NCBI GenBank assembly: GCA_963737445.1
Contig: CAVTSO010000009.1
Span: forward strand, 598,940-662,939
Length of the DNA stretch: 64,000 nt
Direction: 5' to 3'
Source: JAICYJ01 sp963737445
GTDB lineage: Bacteria; Actinomycetota; Thermoleophilia; Gaiellales; JAICJC01
Shown: positions 52,931 to 60,671 of the stretch, one piece after another
How the letters are laid out: the number at the start of each line of letters is the position of its first letter
Position numbering within the stretch: the stretch's first letter is position 1
The notes under the pieces: generated by a model
Databases searched by the model: none
Seen by the model: the letters and a program-made list of their open reading frames with translations, nothing else
What the model was told of the DNA's origin: nothing
Program-made: the position numbers and the translations under genes

Positions 52931-53700
52931 GCCGTGAACGTCTCCCGGTAGCGGCTGAAGAACGAGGTGCCGGCCAGCCGCGCGAGACGCGCGCGCTGCT
53001 CCCCCATGCCCACCGTCATGCGCCCGCCCGACGGCACGTCACCCATCGTGTGGCCGTCCTGCACCACCTGCAGGGGGACGTCGTCGGAGCGGTTGTGCAC
53101 CTCGACCCGGTGCTCCTCGCCCAGCACCATCGAGCGGGCGTGCAGCGAGTGCGGCGAGGCGAACGAGAGCACGAAGGCGTCGGCTCCCCACGCCAGCACC
53201 GGGCCGCCGGCCGAGAGGTTGTAGGCGGTCGAGCCGGTGGGCGTGGCCAGGATCGCGCCGTCGCAGCCGACCTCGCCCAGCGACGTGCCGTCGACGCTCC
53301 ACTCGAGGATCACCATCCGCCCCAGGATGCCGCTGGTGAGCACGATGTCGTTGACCGCCACCAGGTCGTGCAGGCCGTCGTGGCCGCGTAGCGTGGGCAG
53401 GTCGATCACCTCGTAGCCGCCGCGGAAGGCCTGCTCGATGCCGGCCTCCAGCTGGCCGGCGTCGACGCTCGTCAGGAAGCCGACCCGGCCGAAGTTGACG
53501 CCCAGACAGGGCACCTCGGTGCCGAGGTAGCGGTGCAGCGCCCGCAGGGTGGTGCCGTCGCCGCCCAGCACGACCGCTAGGTCGGCGCTCGTGTCCTCGA
53601 CCAGCTCCACGCCACAGCGCTCGGCGACTGAGCGCAGGCGGTCGGCGGCGTCGCCGATCCGCTCGATGCGGCCGTGCGTGACCACGGCCGCCCGCGTCAC
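52927..53700 (-). CDS. nadK: NAD kinase
   Basis: Phosphorylates NAD to NADP. It has 257 residues from the GTG at 53700; an ATG ten codons upstream overlaps tlyA and is less likely. LAVVLGGDGTTLRAL is the GGDG motif; NFGRVGFLTSVD, VNDIVLTSG and DGAILATPTGSTAYNLSAGGPVL are the substrate loops. The tlyA-nadK-recN order is common in actinobacteria. Confidence 0.95.
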   Translation of the reverse strand: MTRAAVVTHGRIERIGDAADRLRSVAERCGVELVEDTSADLAVVLGGDGTTLRALHRYLGTEVPCLGVNFGRVGFLTSVDAGQLEAGIEQAFRGGYEVIDLPTLRGHDGLHDLVAVNDIVLTSGILGRMVILEWSVDGTSLGEVGCDGAILATPTGSTAYNLSAGGPVLAWGADAFVLSFASPHSLHARSMVLGEEHRVEVHNRSDDVPLQVVQDGHTMGDVPSGGRMTVGMGEQRARLARLAGTSFFSRYRETFTA

Positions 53701-53707
53701 GGGCCCG

Positions 53708-54511
53708 CTAGCCGGGGTTGTGGACAGCATCTCGGATCTCCGCGTCGACATCGACCTCGCGCTCCTGGCTCACCGGATGGCCGGGCGAGGCGAGGTACAG
53801 GAGGTACTCGCGGTTGCCCGCCGGCCCCGGGTGGGAAGAATCGCACACGCCCAGGATGGCGGAGCCCGATCCGGTCACGAACGCGCAAAGATCGTGCAAC
53901 ACCTGCCCGCGCACGGCCGGGTCGCGCACCACGCCGTCCCTGACCAGCTCCCGCCCGGCTTCGAACTGCGGCTTCACCAGCACGATCGCGCGCCACTCCG
54001 AGGCGGCGGCCGTGACGACCGGGGGCAGCACCAGCCGCAGCGAGATGAACGACACGTCGGCCGTCACGAAGCCGGGCCGGTAGGGCAGGTCGGCCGCGGT
54101 CAGCGCGCGCGCGTTCACGCGCTCGATCACGTGTACGGACGGGTTCGAGCGCAGCCGCTCGTGCAGCTGGCCGCGGCCCACGTCGAGCGCGATCACCTCG
54201 GCCGCGCCGTGCTGCAGCAGGCAATCGGTGAAGCCGCCGGTGGAGGCGCCCACGTCCAGGCAGCGCTCGCCGGTGACGTCCACGTGCCAGCGGCGCAGGC
54301 CGGTCTCGAGCTTGTCGCCGCCGCGGGACACATAGCGCGGCCGCTCGGTGACGGCGATGTCGGCGTCGTTTGCGACGGCGGCGCCGGCCTTGTCCACCAT
54401 CCGCCCGCCGACAGTCACGCGCCCCGCCATGACCAGCGCCTGCGCGCGGCTGCGGTTCTCGGCCAGCCCGCGCTCGACCAGCTCGGCGTCCAGGCGACGG
54501 CGCGAGGTCAT
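53708..54511 (-). CDS. tlyA: TlyA family rRNA 2'-O-methyltransferase
   Basis: 267 residues: an N-terminal S4 domain (RRRLDAELVERGLAENRSRA) and an FtsJ-type methyltransferase (CLDVGASTGGFTDCLLQHGA, VIALDVGRGQLHE, FVTADVSFISL, LVKPQFEAGREL). In mycobacteria TlyA makes cytidine 2'-O-methylations needed for capreomycin binding, and is associated with haemolysis phenotypes. Its ATG overlaps the grpB-like stop (ATGA). Confidence 0.94.
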   Translation of the reverse strand: MTSRRRLDAELVERGLAENRSRAQALVMAGRVTVGGRMVDKAGAAVANDADIAVTERPRYVSRGGDKLETGLRRWHVDVTGERCLDVGASTGGFTDCLLQHGAAEVIALDVGRGQLHERLRSNPSVHVIERVNARALTAADLPYRPGFVTADVSFISLRLVLPPVVTAAASEWRAIVLVKPQFEAGRELVRDGVVRDPAVRGQVLHDLCAFVTGSGSAILGVCDSSHPGPAGNREYLLYLASPGHPVSQEREVDVDAEIRDAVHNPG

Positions 54512-54987
54512 GGCGGCAGGATAGAAGCGTCCTGCAGGCGGCGGATGATCGACGTCTTGGCCTCCGTGTAGGCGAGGACGTCGTCATGCTCGGCCGCCAG
54601 GCGCAGCTTCTCGTCCTGGTAGGCGGTCCGCGCGGCCGCGTCCCGCCGCAGCAGGTCGCGGAAGGCGAGATGGCGCCGGGCCCAGTCGCCGCCCGCAGCG
54701 CAGACGTGGACGTGATACGGGCGGCGGTCGAAGAACTCGTGGTCGTCGTCGTCCGGGTGGTGCACGTAGCCGAGCGCCAGCAGCGGGTCGCGGTAGGCGT
54801 CCCAGGGCCGCATGCTGCGCACCTGCACCTGGATGTCGATCCACGGCTTGGCAGCGAGCCCGGGCACCGCCGTCGATCCGATGTGGTCGATCCGCACTGC
54901 GACCTCGTCCAGCGCGGCGGCCAGGCGGTCGCGCTCGGCCGCGTACATGCCCGGCCAGCCGGGATCGTAGGGCACGACCGCGATCAC
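54508..54987 (-). CDS. GrpB/UPF0157 nucleotidyltransferase-fold protein
   Basis: 159 residues. VVPYDPGWPGMYAAERDRL, HIGSTAVPGLAAKPWIDIQV and HEFFDRRPYHVHVC are the hallmark segments of the GrpB family, which has a minimal nucleotidyltransferase fold. No biochemical role is established for most members. It sits between ispA and tlyA with 4-base overlaps on both sides, so it is co-translated with isoprenoid and rRNA-modification genes. Confidence 0.88.
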   Translation of the reverse strand: MIAVVPYDPGWPGMYAAERDRLAAALDEVAVRIDHIGSTAVPGLAAKPWIDIQVQVRSMRPWDAYRDPLLALGYVHHPDDDDHEFFDRRPYHVHVCAAGGDWARRHLAFRDLLRRDAAARTAYQDEKLRLAAEHDDVLAYTEAKTSIIRRLQDASILPP

Positions 54988-55769
54988 GCGCTGCGGCGGG
55001 CGATCAGCTCTGTCAGCTCCGCCAGCTGCGAGCGGTCACCGTCGATCGCGGCCAGCAGCTGGAGGGCGCGCTCGTGCGACTCGTGCGCCATCTCGCGGGC
55101 CCGGTCTCGTCCCAGCAGCGTGACGTAGCTGGGCTCGCCGTCGGTGCCGTCGTCGAGCACGTCGTCGACGATCTGGAACAGCAGTCCCAGCTCGGCGGCG
55201 AACCTGCGGTACGGGCCCTGATCGTCGAGCGGCAGCCCGGCCACCCACAGGCCGCAGGCCACCGACGCCTCGATCAGCGCGCCCGTCTTGAGCCGGTGCA
55301 GCCGCGCCAGGTCGTCCTCGCTCGGCGCGGCCGCGGTCACGTCCAGGTACTGCCCGTCGATCATCGCCGCCACGCCGCCCGAAAGCTCCGCCAGCACCGC
55401 CAGCTTCACGTCGGCCGGCTCGGCCAGGTGCCGGATGACGTGGCTGTAGGCAGCGTTCAGCAGCGCGTCGCCGGCCAGCACTGCCACCGCCTCGCCGTAG
55501 CGAACGTGGCTGGCGGGCCGGCCCCGCCGCAGGTCGTCGTCGTCGAGCGCCGGCAGGTCGTCGTGGACGAGCGAGAAGGCGTGGATCATCTCCAGGGCCG
55601 CCGCGGCCGGCAGCGCCCGCTCGGGATCGCCGCCCGCGGCCCTGGTCGCAGCCAGGCACAGCCGCGGGCGCACGCGCTTTCCCGGTGACAGCAGCGAGTA
55701 GCGGACAGCGTCGTCCATGCCGTCGAGCTGCGACTGGGCGGCCAGGCCCTCCAGGTACGGCTCGATCAG
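54984..55769 (-). CDS. ispA: Short-chain polyprenyl diphosphate synthase (FPP/GGPP synthase)
   Basis: Head-to-tail prenyltransferase. The core has YSLLSPGKRVRPRL, the first Asp-rich motif DDLPALDDDDLRRG with the two-residue insertion of bacterial FPP synthases, HRLKTGALIEAS and the second motif FQIVDDVLDD. An ATG at 55718 would remove the normal N-terminal helix; the frame continues to a CTG at 55769 overlapping the upstream stop (CTGA) and gives 261 residues, which I prefer. With the xseB-like gene upstream the order matches xseB-ispA of many bacteria. Confidence 0.93.
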   Translation of the reverse strand: MIEPYLEGLAAQSQLDGMDDAVRYSLLSPGKRVRPRLCLAATRAAGGDPERALPAAAALEMIHAFSLVHDDLPALDDDDLRRGRPASHVRYGEAVAVLAGDALLNAAYSHVIRHLAEPADVKLAVLAELSGGVAAMIDGQYLDVTAAAPSEDDLARLHRLKTGALIEASVACGLWVAGLPLDDQGPYRRFAAELGLLFQIVDDVLDDGTDGEPSYVTLLGRDRAREMAHESHERALQLLAAIDGDRSQLAELTELIARRSA

Positions 55770-55954
55770 GGCGAGGGCTCCGTCGTCTCGAGCCCCTCGG
55801 CACGGCGCTCGATCTCGTCCAGCGCCTGCTGAGCGAGCTGCGTGATCTGCTCGAGCAGGTCGGCGGTCTCGGCGGGGTCCAGCCGCTCGCCATCCAGCCG
55901 ACCGCGCAGCTGCTCGATCTGTGTCGCCAACTCTGCAAGCACGTCGTCGCTCAG
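55766..55954 (-). CDS. XseB-like small coiled-coil protein
   Basis: 62 residues from a CTG overlapping the nusB stop (CTGA); a GTG four codons later is the alternative. Two amphipathic helices (LAELATQIEQLRGRL and TADLLEQITQLAQQALDEIE) separated by a GERLDPAE turn resemble exodeoxyribonuclease VII small subunit, and the position before ispA fits. The match to XseB is only moderate, and no xseA is present, so the identity is tentative. Confidence 0.5.
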   Translation of the reverse strand: MSDDVLAELATQIEQLRGRLDGERLDPAETADLLEQITQLAQQALDEIERRAEGLETTEPSP

Positions 55955-56352
55955 GTTCCCACCCCCTCGGTGCGCGCGATCCGGCCCAGGATACCGTTCA
56001 CGAGCGTGGCCGCCTCGGGCGAGGCGTAACGCTTGGCCAGCGTCACGGCCTGGTCGATCGCCACCGCGGCCGGCACATCCCCCTCGCCCATCTCCCATAC
56101 CGCCAGCCGCAGGATGTTCCGTTCCAGCACCGCCATCCGCTCGCTCGTCCAGCCCTGCGCGGCCTCGTCGATGGCATGGTCGAGGCGCCCACGGGATGCC
56201 CACACGCCCTCCACACGCACACGGGTGAAGTCGCTGACGGCCTCGCCGGTGTCGCGCTGGTAGGACTCGTAGAGCGACTCGAACGGCTCGTCCATCAGAT
56301 CGTGCTGGTAGAGCAGGAAGGCCGCAGCCTTGCGCTCGCCGCGCCGGCTCAT
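55951..56352 (-). CDS. nusB: Transcription antitermination factor NusB
   Basis: 133 residues, all helical. RRGERKAAAFLLYQHDLMD at the N-terminus with the RNA-binding Arg cluster, MAVLERNILRLAVWEM and the C-terminal VAIDQAVTLAKRYASPEAATLVNGILGRI are canonical. The ATG overlaps the asp23 stop (ATGA). Confidence 0.94.
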   Translation of the reverse strand: MSRRGERKAAAFLLYQHDLMDEPFESLYESYQRDTGEAVSDFTRVRVEGVWASRGRLDHAIDEAAQGWTSERMAVLERNILRLAVWEMGEGDVPAAVAIDQAVTLAKRYASPEAATLVNGILGRIARTEGVGT

Positions 56353-56669
56353 CGCTCCACGCCCGTCACCGTGACGTCCACCGAGCGCACCGGCAGCCCG
56401 GTCATGCCGATCACGGCGGCCGCCACCTGCTCGCGCACGTCTGCGGCGGCCCGCCGTAACGGCACGCCGTAGGAGGCTGCCACGTCCACGTCGAAGGCGA
56501 CGCCCCGGGTGTCCAGCTCCCAGCTGACCGCGCCCCGCCGGCCCGGCAGCACGCGCGACACGCGGCCGGGCTGGTCGAGGCGCACACCCTCCACCCGCCC
56601 GACGGCGCCACGCACGATCGAGATGAGCGCCTCGTCGGAGATGGTCGCGTTCGCCAGCTGCACGCTCAT
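56349..56669 (-). CDS. Asp23/Gls24 family envelope stress protein
   Basis: 106 residues: an ATISDEALISIVRGAVGRVEGV segment, a central beta pair (VAFDVDVAASYGVPL) and a C-terminal MTGLPVRSVDVTVTGV strand match the alkaline-shock family. Adjacent to nusB in most Gram-positives. It overlaps both neighbours by ATGA. Confidence 0.88.
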   Translation of the reverse strand: MSVQLANATISDEALISIVRGAVGRVEGVRLDQPGRVSRVLPGRRGAVSWELDTRGVAFDVDVAASYGVPLRRAAADVREQVAAAVIGMTGLPVRSVDVTVTGVER

Positions 56670-58033
56670 GCCACCTGCTCCGCCAGCGACGGCAGCGCGC
56701 CCCGGGCATCGTCGAGGTAGGCGGTCGTGTAGCGGCCGGAGCCGAAGCGGGGCTCGTCCAGGATCTCCAGGAACAGCTCGCGGGTGGTGGCGACGCCCTC
56801 GATCTCGAGCTCGCCCAGCGCACGGCGGCCCCTCGCCATGGCCTGCTCGCGATCGCCGCCGTGGACGATCACCTTGGCCAGCAGCGAGTCGTAGAACGGC
56901 GGCACCCGGTAGCCCTGGTAGGCGTGGGTGTCGACGCGCACGCCGGCGCCGAGCGGCGGCCGGAAGCGGCTGACGGTGCCGGCGGCCGGCATGAACCCGC
57001 GGCGAGGGTCCTCGCAGTTGATGCGAAACTCGATGGCGTGGCCGACGAGCGGCGCCAGGCCGGTGGCCGGCAGGCGCTCGCCGCCCGCGATCCGCAGCTG
57101 CCAGACAGCGATGTCCATGCCGGTCAGCAGCTCCGACACGGGGTGCTCGACCTGCAGGCGAGTGTTCATCTCGATGAACGAGAACCCGCCGTCGCGGTCG
57201 ACCAGGAACTCGACGGTGCCGGCGTTGACGTAGTCGCAGGCGCTGCAGGCGCGGCCCGCGGCCTCGGCCATGGCGGCACGGGTGGACTCGTCCAGCGCCG
57301 GGCTGGGCCCCTCCTCGATCAGCTTCTGGTGCCTGCGCTGCACCGAGCAGTCCCGCTCGCCCAGCACCAGCACGCCGCCCTCGCTGTCGGCCAGCACCTG
57401 CATCTCGACGTGGCGGGGCTCGACGATCGCCTTCTCGAGGTACATGCTGCCGTCGCCGAAGGCGCTCTCGGCCTCGGCCGACGCCATCCGGTAGGCCTCC
57501 TCGACCTGATCCGGCCCGGCGACCATGCGCATGCCGCGGCCACCGCCACCGGCAGACGCTTTCAGCAGCACCGGGTAGCCGACCTGGCCGGCCAGCTGGA
57601 CCGCCTCGGCGGCACCCGACAGCCGCCCCCGGCTGCCCGGCACCAGCGGCACGCCGGCGCCGGCCATGGTCTGCTTGGCGCGGCTCTTGTCGCCCATCAG
57701 CTCGATCGCCTCAGCCGACGGGCCCACGAACACCAGGTCGTTGTCCTCGCAGGCGCGCACGAAACCGGCGTTCTCGGCCAGGAACCCCCAGCCGGGATGG
57801 ACGGCATCGCAGCCGGTGGTCTCGGCGGCCGCGATCAGGTTCGGCACCCGCAGGTAGCTGTCGGCCGGCGCGTGCGGCCCGATGCACACCGCACGATCGG
57901 CCAGCCCAACCCACAGCCCGTCGCTGTCTGCGGTCGAGTACACGGCAACCGCCTCCGCGCCGAGGTCGTGGCAGGCGCGCACCAGGCGCACCGCCGCCTC
58001 CCCGCGGTTCGCGATCAGGACGCGGCGGAGCAT
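56666..58033 (-). CDS. accC: Biotin carboxylase
   Basis: ATP-grasp enzyme that carboxylates biotin on a carrier protein. It has 455 residues. RRVLIANRGEAAVRLVRAC, HPGWGFLAENAGF, the glycine loop KASAGGGGRGMR, ERDCSVQRRHQKLIEEGPSP and FIEMNTRLQVEHPVSE are all intact, so it should be active. Its biotin carrier is encoded upstream, but a 280-bp repeat element lies between them; downstream it overlaps asp23 (ATGA). Confidence 0.95.
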   Translation of the reverse strand: MLRRVLIANRGEAAVRLVRACHDLGAEAVAVYSTADSDGLWVGLADRAVCIGPHAPADSYLRVPNLIAAAETTGCDAVHPGWGFLAENAGFVRACEDNDLVFVGPSAEAIELMGDKSRAKQTMAGAGVPLVPGSRGRLSGAAEAVQLAGQVGYPVLLKASAGGGGRGMRMVAGPDQVEEAYRMASAEAESAFGDGSMYLEKAIVEPRHVEMQVLADSEGGVLVLGERDCSVQRRHQKLIEEGPSPALDESTRAAMAEAAGRACSACDYVNAGTVEFLVDRDGGFSFIEMNTRLQVEHPVSELLTGMDIAVWQLRIAGGERLPATGLAPLVGHAIEFRINCEDPRRGFMPAAGTVSRFRPPLGAGVRVDTHAYQGYRVPPFYDSLLAKVIVHGGDREQAMARGRRALGELEIEGVATTRELFLEILDEPRFGSGRYTTAYLDDARGALPSLAEQVA

Positions 58034-58038
58034 CGACT

Positions 58039-58318
58039 GATGGTTGATTCCATGGGGTGCGTGGATGCTGGGCGCAGGATGGGGCGCGCTGGACGACGGG
58101 AAGCTGCAAGCCTTGGCTTGCAGCGGTCGGTAGCGATCTGCGATTCACGCAGATCGCGGACGGCGCTGGGCAGGCTGGATGATGTCCTGGCCAAGGACGA
58201 TCGTGGCGTCCAGCGTGTCCCAGACCTAGGCGCAAGCCATGGCTTGCGCCGGTCGGGAGCGATCTGCGATGACGCAGATCGCGGACGGCGCGCCGCGCAA
58301 CTCATGGAGTCAACCATC
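58039..58318. mobile_element. MITE/BIME-like element with 18-bp terminal inverted repeats and two double-hairpin modules
   Basis: Ends 58039-58056 and 58301-58318 are inverted copies (16 of 18 match; GATGGTTGA.TCCATG.G). Inside are two copies of a ~64-bp module at 58103-58166 and 58229-58291. Each module has a 10-bp stem with a 2-base loop (GCTGCAAGCC/GGCTTGCAGC, GGCGCAAGCC/GGCTTGCGCC), then an identical second stem GCGATCTGCG/CGCAGATCGC, then GGACGGCGC. The first stem differs between copies but stays paired, so structure is conserved. No transposase; short open frames look fortuitous. It lies 5 bp from the accC start. Confidence 0.75.
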
Positions 58319-58321
58319 TAA

Positions 58322-58897
58322 CTAGGCCAGTTCCAGCTCGAACAACGGCTGGCCGTACTCGACCGGCTCGGCGTTGCCGACCAGCACCGCACGGATCACG
58401 CCGGCGTGCTCGGACTTGAGCTCGTTGAACAGCTTCATCGCCTCCAGCACGCACAGCACCTGATCGACGGCGACGGTGTCGCCCTCGCTGACGAACGGCT
58501 CGGCGGTCGGCGAGGGCGAGCGGTAGAACGTGCCCACCATCGGCGACGGCACGGTGACCGTCTGCGACACGCTCGGTGCGGCGGACTCCGCGGCGCCGTT
58601 GTCAGCTGGGGTCACGGCAGAGGCGGCCGCGACGGGAGCGAGCGGCCGCTCGTCCTGGCGGCGGACCGTGATCCGCACGCCCGCGTCCTCGACGGTGAGC
58701 TCGCCCACGTCTGAGCCCTCGACCATCTCGATCAGCTCGCGGATGCGCTCGGACTGGCTTCGCTCGAGGCCGTCGCGCTGCGCATCCTCGCGATCGCCGC
58801 GGCCGCGCAACGTGGCCAGCAGCCTGCTGGCATCGTCGCCGAACAGCGCGATCAGCAGCAGATCCTCCTCGCTGGCGGCCAGGCCCTCGGCCCGCAT
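58322..58897 (-). CDS. Biotin carboxyl carrier domain with carboxyltransferase C-terminal segment
   Basis: 191 residues from the ATG at 58897. The first ~45 (ASEEDLLLIALFGDDASRLLA) are the C-terminal tail of an OadA/PycB-type carboxyltransferase; then SERIRELIEMVEGSDVGELTVEDAG, the AccB N-terminal segment; then an Ala/Pro/Ser linker; then a complete biotinyl domain with VLCVLEAMKLFNEL (biotinyl Lys). There is no good start between the two parts, so in the intact gene this is probably one polypeptide with the frame upstream. As sequenced the frames are offset by one base near 58901-58930. Confidence 0.8.
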   Translation of the reverse strand: MRAEGLAASEEDLLLIALFGDDASRLLATLRGRGDREDAQRDGLERSQSERIRELIEMVEGSDVGELTVEDAGVRITVRRQDERPLAPVAAASAVTPADNGAAESAAPSVSQTVTVPSPMVGTFYRSPSPTAEPFVSEGDTVAVDQVLCVLEAMKLFNELKSEHAGVIRAVLVGNAEPVEYGQPLFELELA

Positions 58898-60095
58898 CTG
58901 GTCGAGATCGGGTGATCGGATCGACGGCCGCGTTGGGGTCGGCGTGGACGGCCGCCGCCGGTGCGATGGCCTGGGGTGGATTGCCGTAGATGCCCGACAG
59001 GTAGTCGCGCATGTCGGGTGACACCTCGTCCCAGCGCCGGGCCGACAGCACGTGCCGCACGGCCTGGCCGGCCAGGATGCCTCCCACCGGCTGCGCGAGC
59101 GGAGGCACCCCGCAGTCGAGGCGCACCTGCTTGAACTCCTCGAGCACCTCGTCCAGGCGGTCTGCGGCGCCAAGCATCCGCAGCCGCGCGTCCAGCTCGG
59201 AGACCAGCCCCACGGGCAGCCGGTTGAAGGCGGTGCGCAGCGTGATGCGGGGCGGGATCGGCAGCGCCGGCATCTGCGACGTGACGTGTTCGTCGATGAA
59301 TCGCGACGCCTCCCAGACGCGGTCGGCGTCGACGCCGTGCTCGAGCCCGAGCCCGGTGAGCGAGTCGCACAGCACCTCCCCGGCCACCCGGTGCAGCGTG
59401 TAGGCGACCGGCAGCACGGCCGTGGCGATCGGCTCCGCGCCGTGGCGGGCGGCCTCGATCGCCATCGCCAGCGCGTTTCCGCCGGTGCCCTGGCAGTAGA
59501 GGCCGACGGGCAGCCCGGAGGCCTCCGCCAGCTCGTTGATGACGCGGTCGCACGTGCCCGGATCGAGCGCGCCCGCCGGGTCGTGCACCAGCACGTGGTC
59601 GGCACCGAGCTCGGCCAGCCGCCGCGCCTTGTCGACCACCCGCGGCAGGTTCGGCATGTTGCCGGAGAAGGCCAGGCCGGCGTACAGGCGGCCGCCCGCC
59701 TCGCGCACGGCCGCGGCGGCCGACTCGAGGTTCTGCACGTCGTTCAGGGGATCGTGCAGCCGGAAGATCTCGATGCCGCTCTCGGCCGCGCAGAGGATGA
59801 AGCGGCGCACCAGATCGTCGGACAGCGGCCGCGAGCCGACCAGGAACCGCCCGCGCAGCGCCATCTGCAGCGGCGTCTCGCGGCACCGCGCCTTGACCCC
59901 GCGAATCCGCTCCCATGGGCTCTCGGTTCCCTTCTGGACGGCGGCGTCGAAGCAGCCGCCGCCGCTCACCTCGAGCGCGGCGAAGCCGGCCTGGTCGAGG
60001 ATCTCGGCCACCTCCAGCACGCGCGCGGTCGAGATGGTGCCGACCAGCGGTTGCTGAGAGAGCAGGCGGATCGTGGTGTCGACTATGCGGGTCAC
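58602..60095 (-). CDS. OadA/PycB-like carboxyltransferase-fold protein lacking metal-site residues
   Basis: About 390 family-like residues from the GTG at 60095; after about 58925 the frame reads unrelated Arg-rich sequence, while the true C-terminus continues one frame over into the biotin domain. LEVSGGGCFDAA, PWERIRGVKAR, PLQMALRGRFLVG, LNDVQNLESA and PVGGILAGQAV align with transcarboxylase 5S/OadA. The four metal ligands are gone: RDAHQ is RLLSQ (Leu11), the carbamyl-Lys position is His171 (VHDPAG) and the HxH is YCQ (200-202). It probably cannot act as a classical carboxyltransferase. GTGA overlap with efp. Confidence 0.75.
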   Translation of the reverse strand: MTRIVDTTIRLLSQQPLVGTISTARVLEVAEILDQAGFAALEVSGGGCFDAAVQKGTESPWERIRGVKARCRETPLQMALRGRFLVGSRPLSDDLVRRFILCAAESGIEIFRLHDPLNDVQNLESAAAAVREAGGRLYAGLAFSGNMPNLPRVVDKARRLAELGADHVLVHDPAGALDPGTCDRVINELAEASGLPVGLYCQGTGGNALAMAIEAARHGAEPIATAVLPVAYTLHRVAGEVLCDSLTGLGLEHGVDADRVWEASRFIDEHVTSQMPALPIPPRITLRTAFNRLPVGLVSELDARLRMLGAADRLDEVLEEFKQVRLDCGVPPLAQPVGGILAGQAVRHVLSARRWDEVSPDMRDYLSGIYGNPPQAIAPAAAVHADPNAAVDPITRSRPDAGRGPGRQRGGSAADRAVRRRCQQAAGHVARPRRSRGCAARRPRAKPVRAHPRADRDGRGLRRGRAHRRGRGRADHGPPPGRAAARSRRGRLCRDPS

Positions 60096-60658
60096 GCGCG
60101 TGAGATGTACCGCGCCTCGCGCGTGTCCACCCGGATCACGTCACCGACGTTGACGAACAGGGGTACCGCCACGACGGCGCCGGTCTCGAGCGTGGCGGGC
60201 TTGGTCACGTTGGAGACGGTGTCGCCCTTGACGCCCGGCTCGGTGTCGACCACCTTCAGCTCGACCGCCGCCGGGAGCTGGAGCGAGGTCGGCTTGCCGT
60301 CGACCGTGAGCAGTTGCACGGTGTCGTTCTCGCGCATGTACTGCAGCTCCTCGCGCATGGTGTCGGCCGGGAACGCCAGCTGGTCGAAGGTCTCGGAGTT
60401 CATCAGGTGCACGTCGTTGCCGTCGTTGTAGAGGTACGTGACGTTCACCACCTCGGTGTGGATGCGCGGCATCTTCTCGCCGGCCCGGAAGGTCTTGTCG
60501 ACGACGCCGCCCGACTCCAGCGCCTTCAGCTTGGTGCGGACGAACGCGCCGCCCTTGCCGGGCTTGACATGCTGGAAGTCGACGATGCGGTAGATGGTGC
60601 CGTCGACCTCGACGTGCATGCCGTTCTTGAACTGGTTGGTGGAGATGGTTTCAGCCAT
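60092..60658 (-). CDS. efp: Elongation factor P
   Basis: Rescues ribosomes stalled at polyproline. It has 188 residues, three beta domains. FQHVKPGKGGAFVRTKLKAL carries the tip Lys that enters the peptidyl-transferase centre; VTKPATLETGAVVAVPLFVNVGD is the C-terminal signature. No EpmA/EpmB-type modification genes are nearby. It lies 13 bp behind pepQ. Confidence 0.96.
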   Translation of the reverse strand: MAETISTNQFKNGMHVEVDGTIYRIVDFQHVKPGKGGAFVRTKLKALESGGVVDKTFRAGEKMPRIHTEVVNVTYLYNDGNDVHLMNSETFDQLAFPADTMREELQYMRENDTVQLLTVDGKPTSLQLPAAVELKVVDTEPGVKGDTVSNVTKPATLETGAVVAVPLFVNVGDVIRVDTREARYISRA

Positions 60659-60671
60659 GATGGTGAGGCCG

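Noticed and set aside
58015..58317. A 100-codon gene inside the inverted-repeat element
   Set aside because: It spans the hairpin modules, has no ribosome-binding site and no recognisable motif; the open frame follows from base composition.
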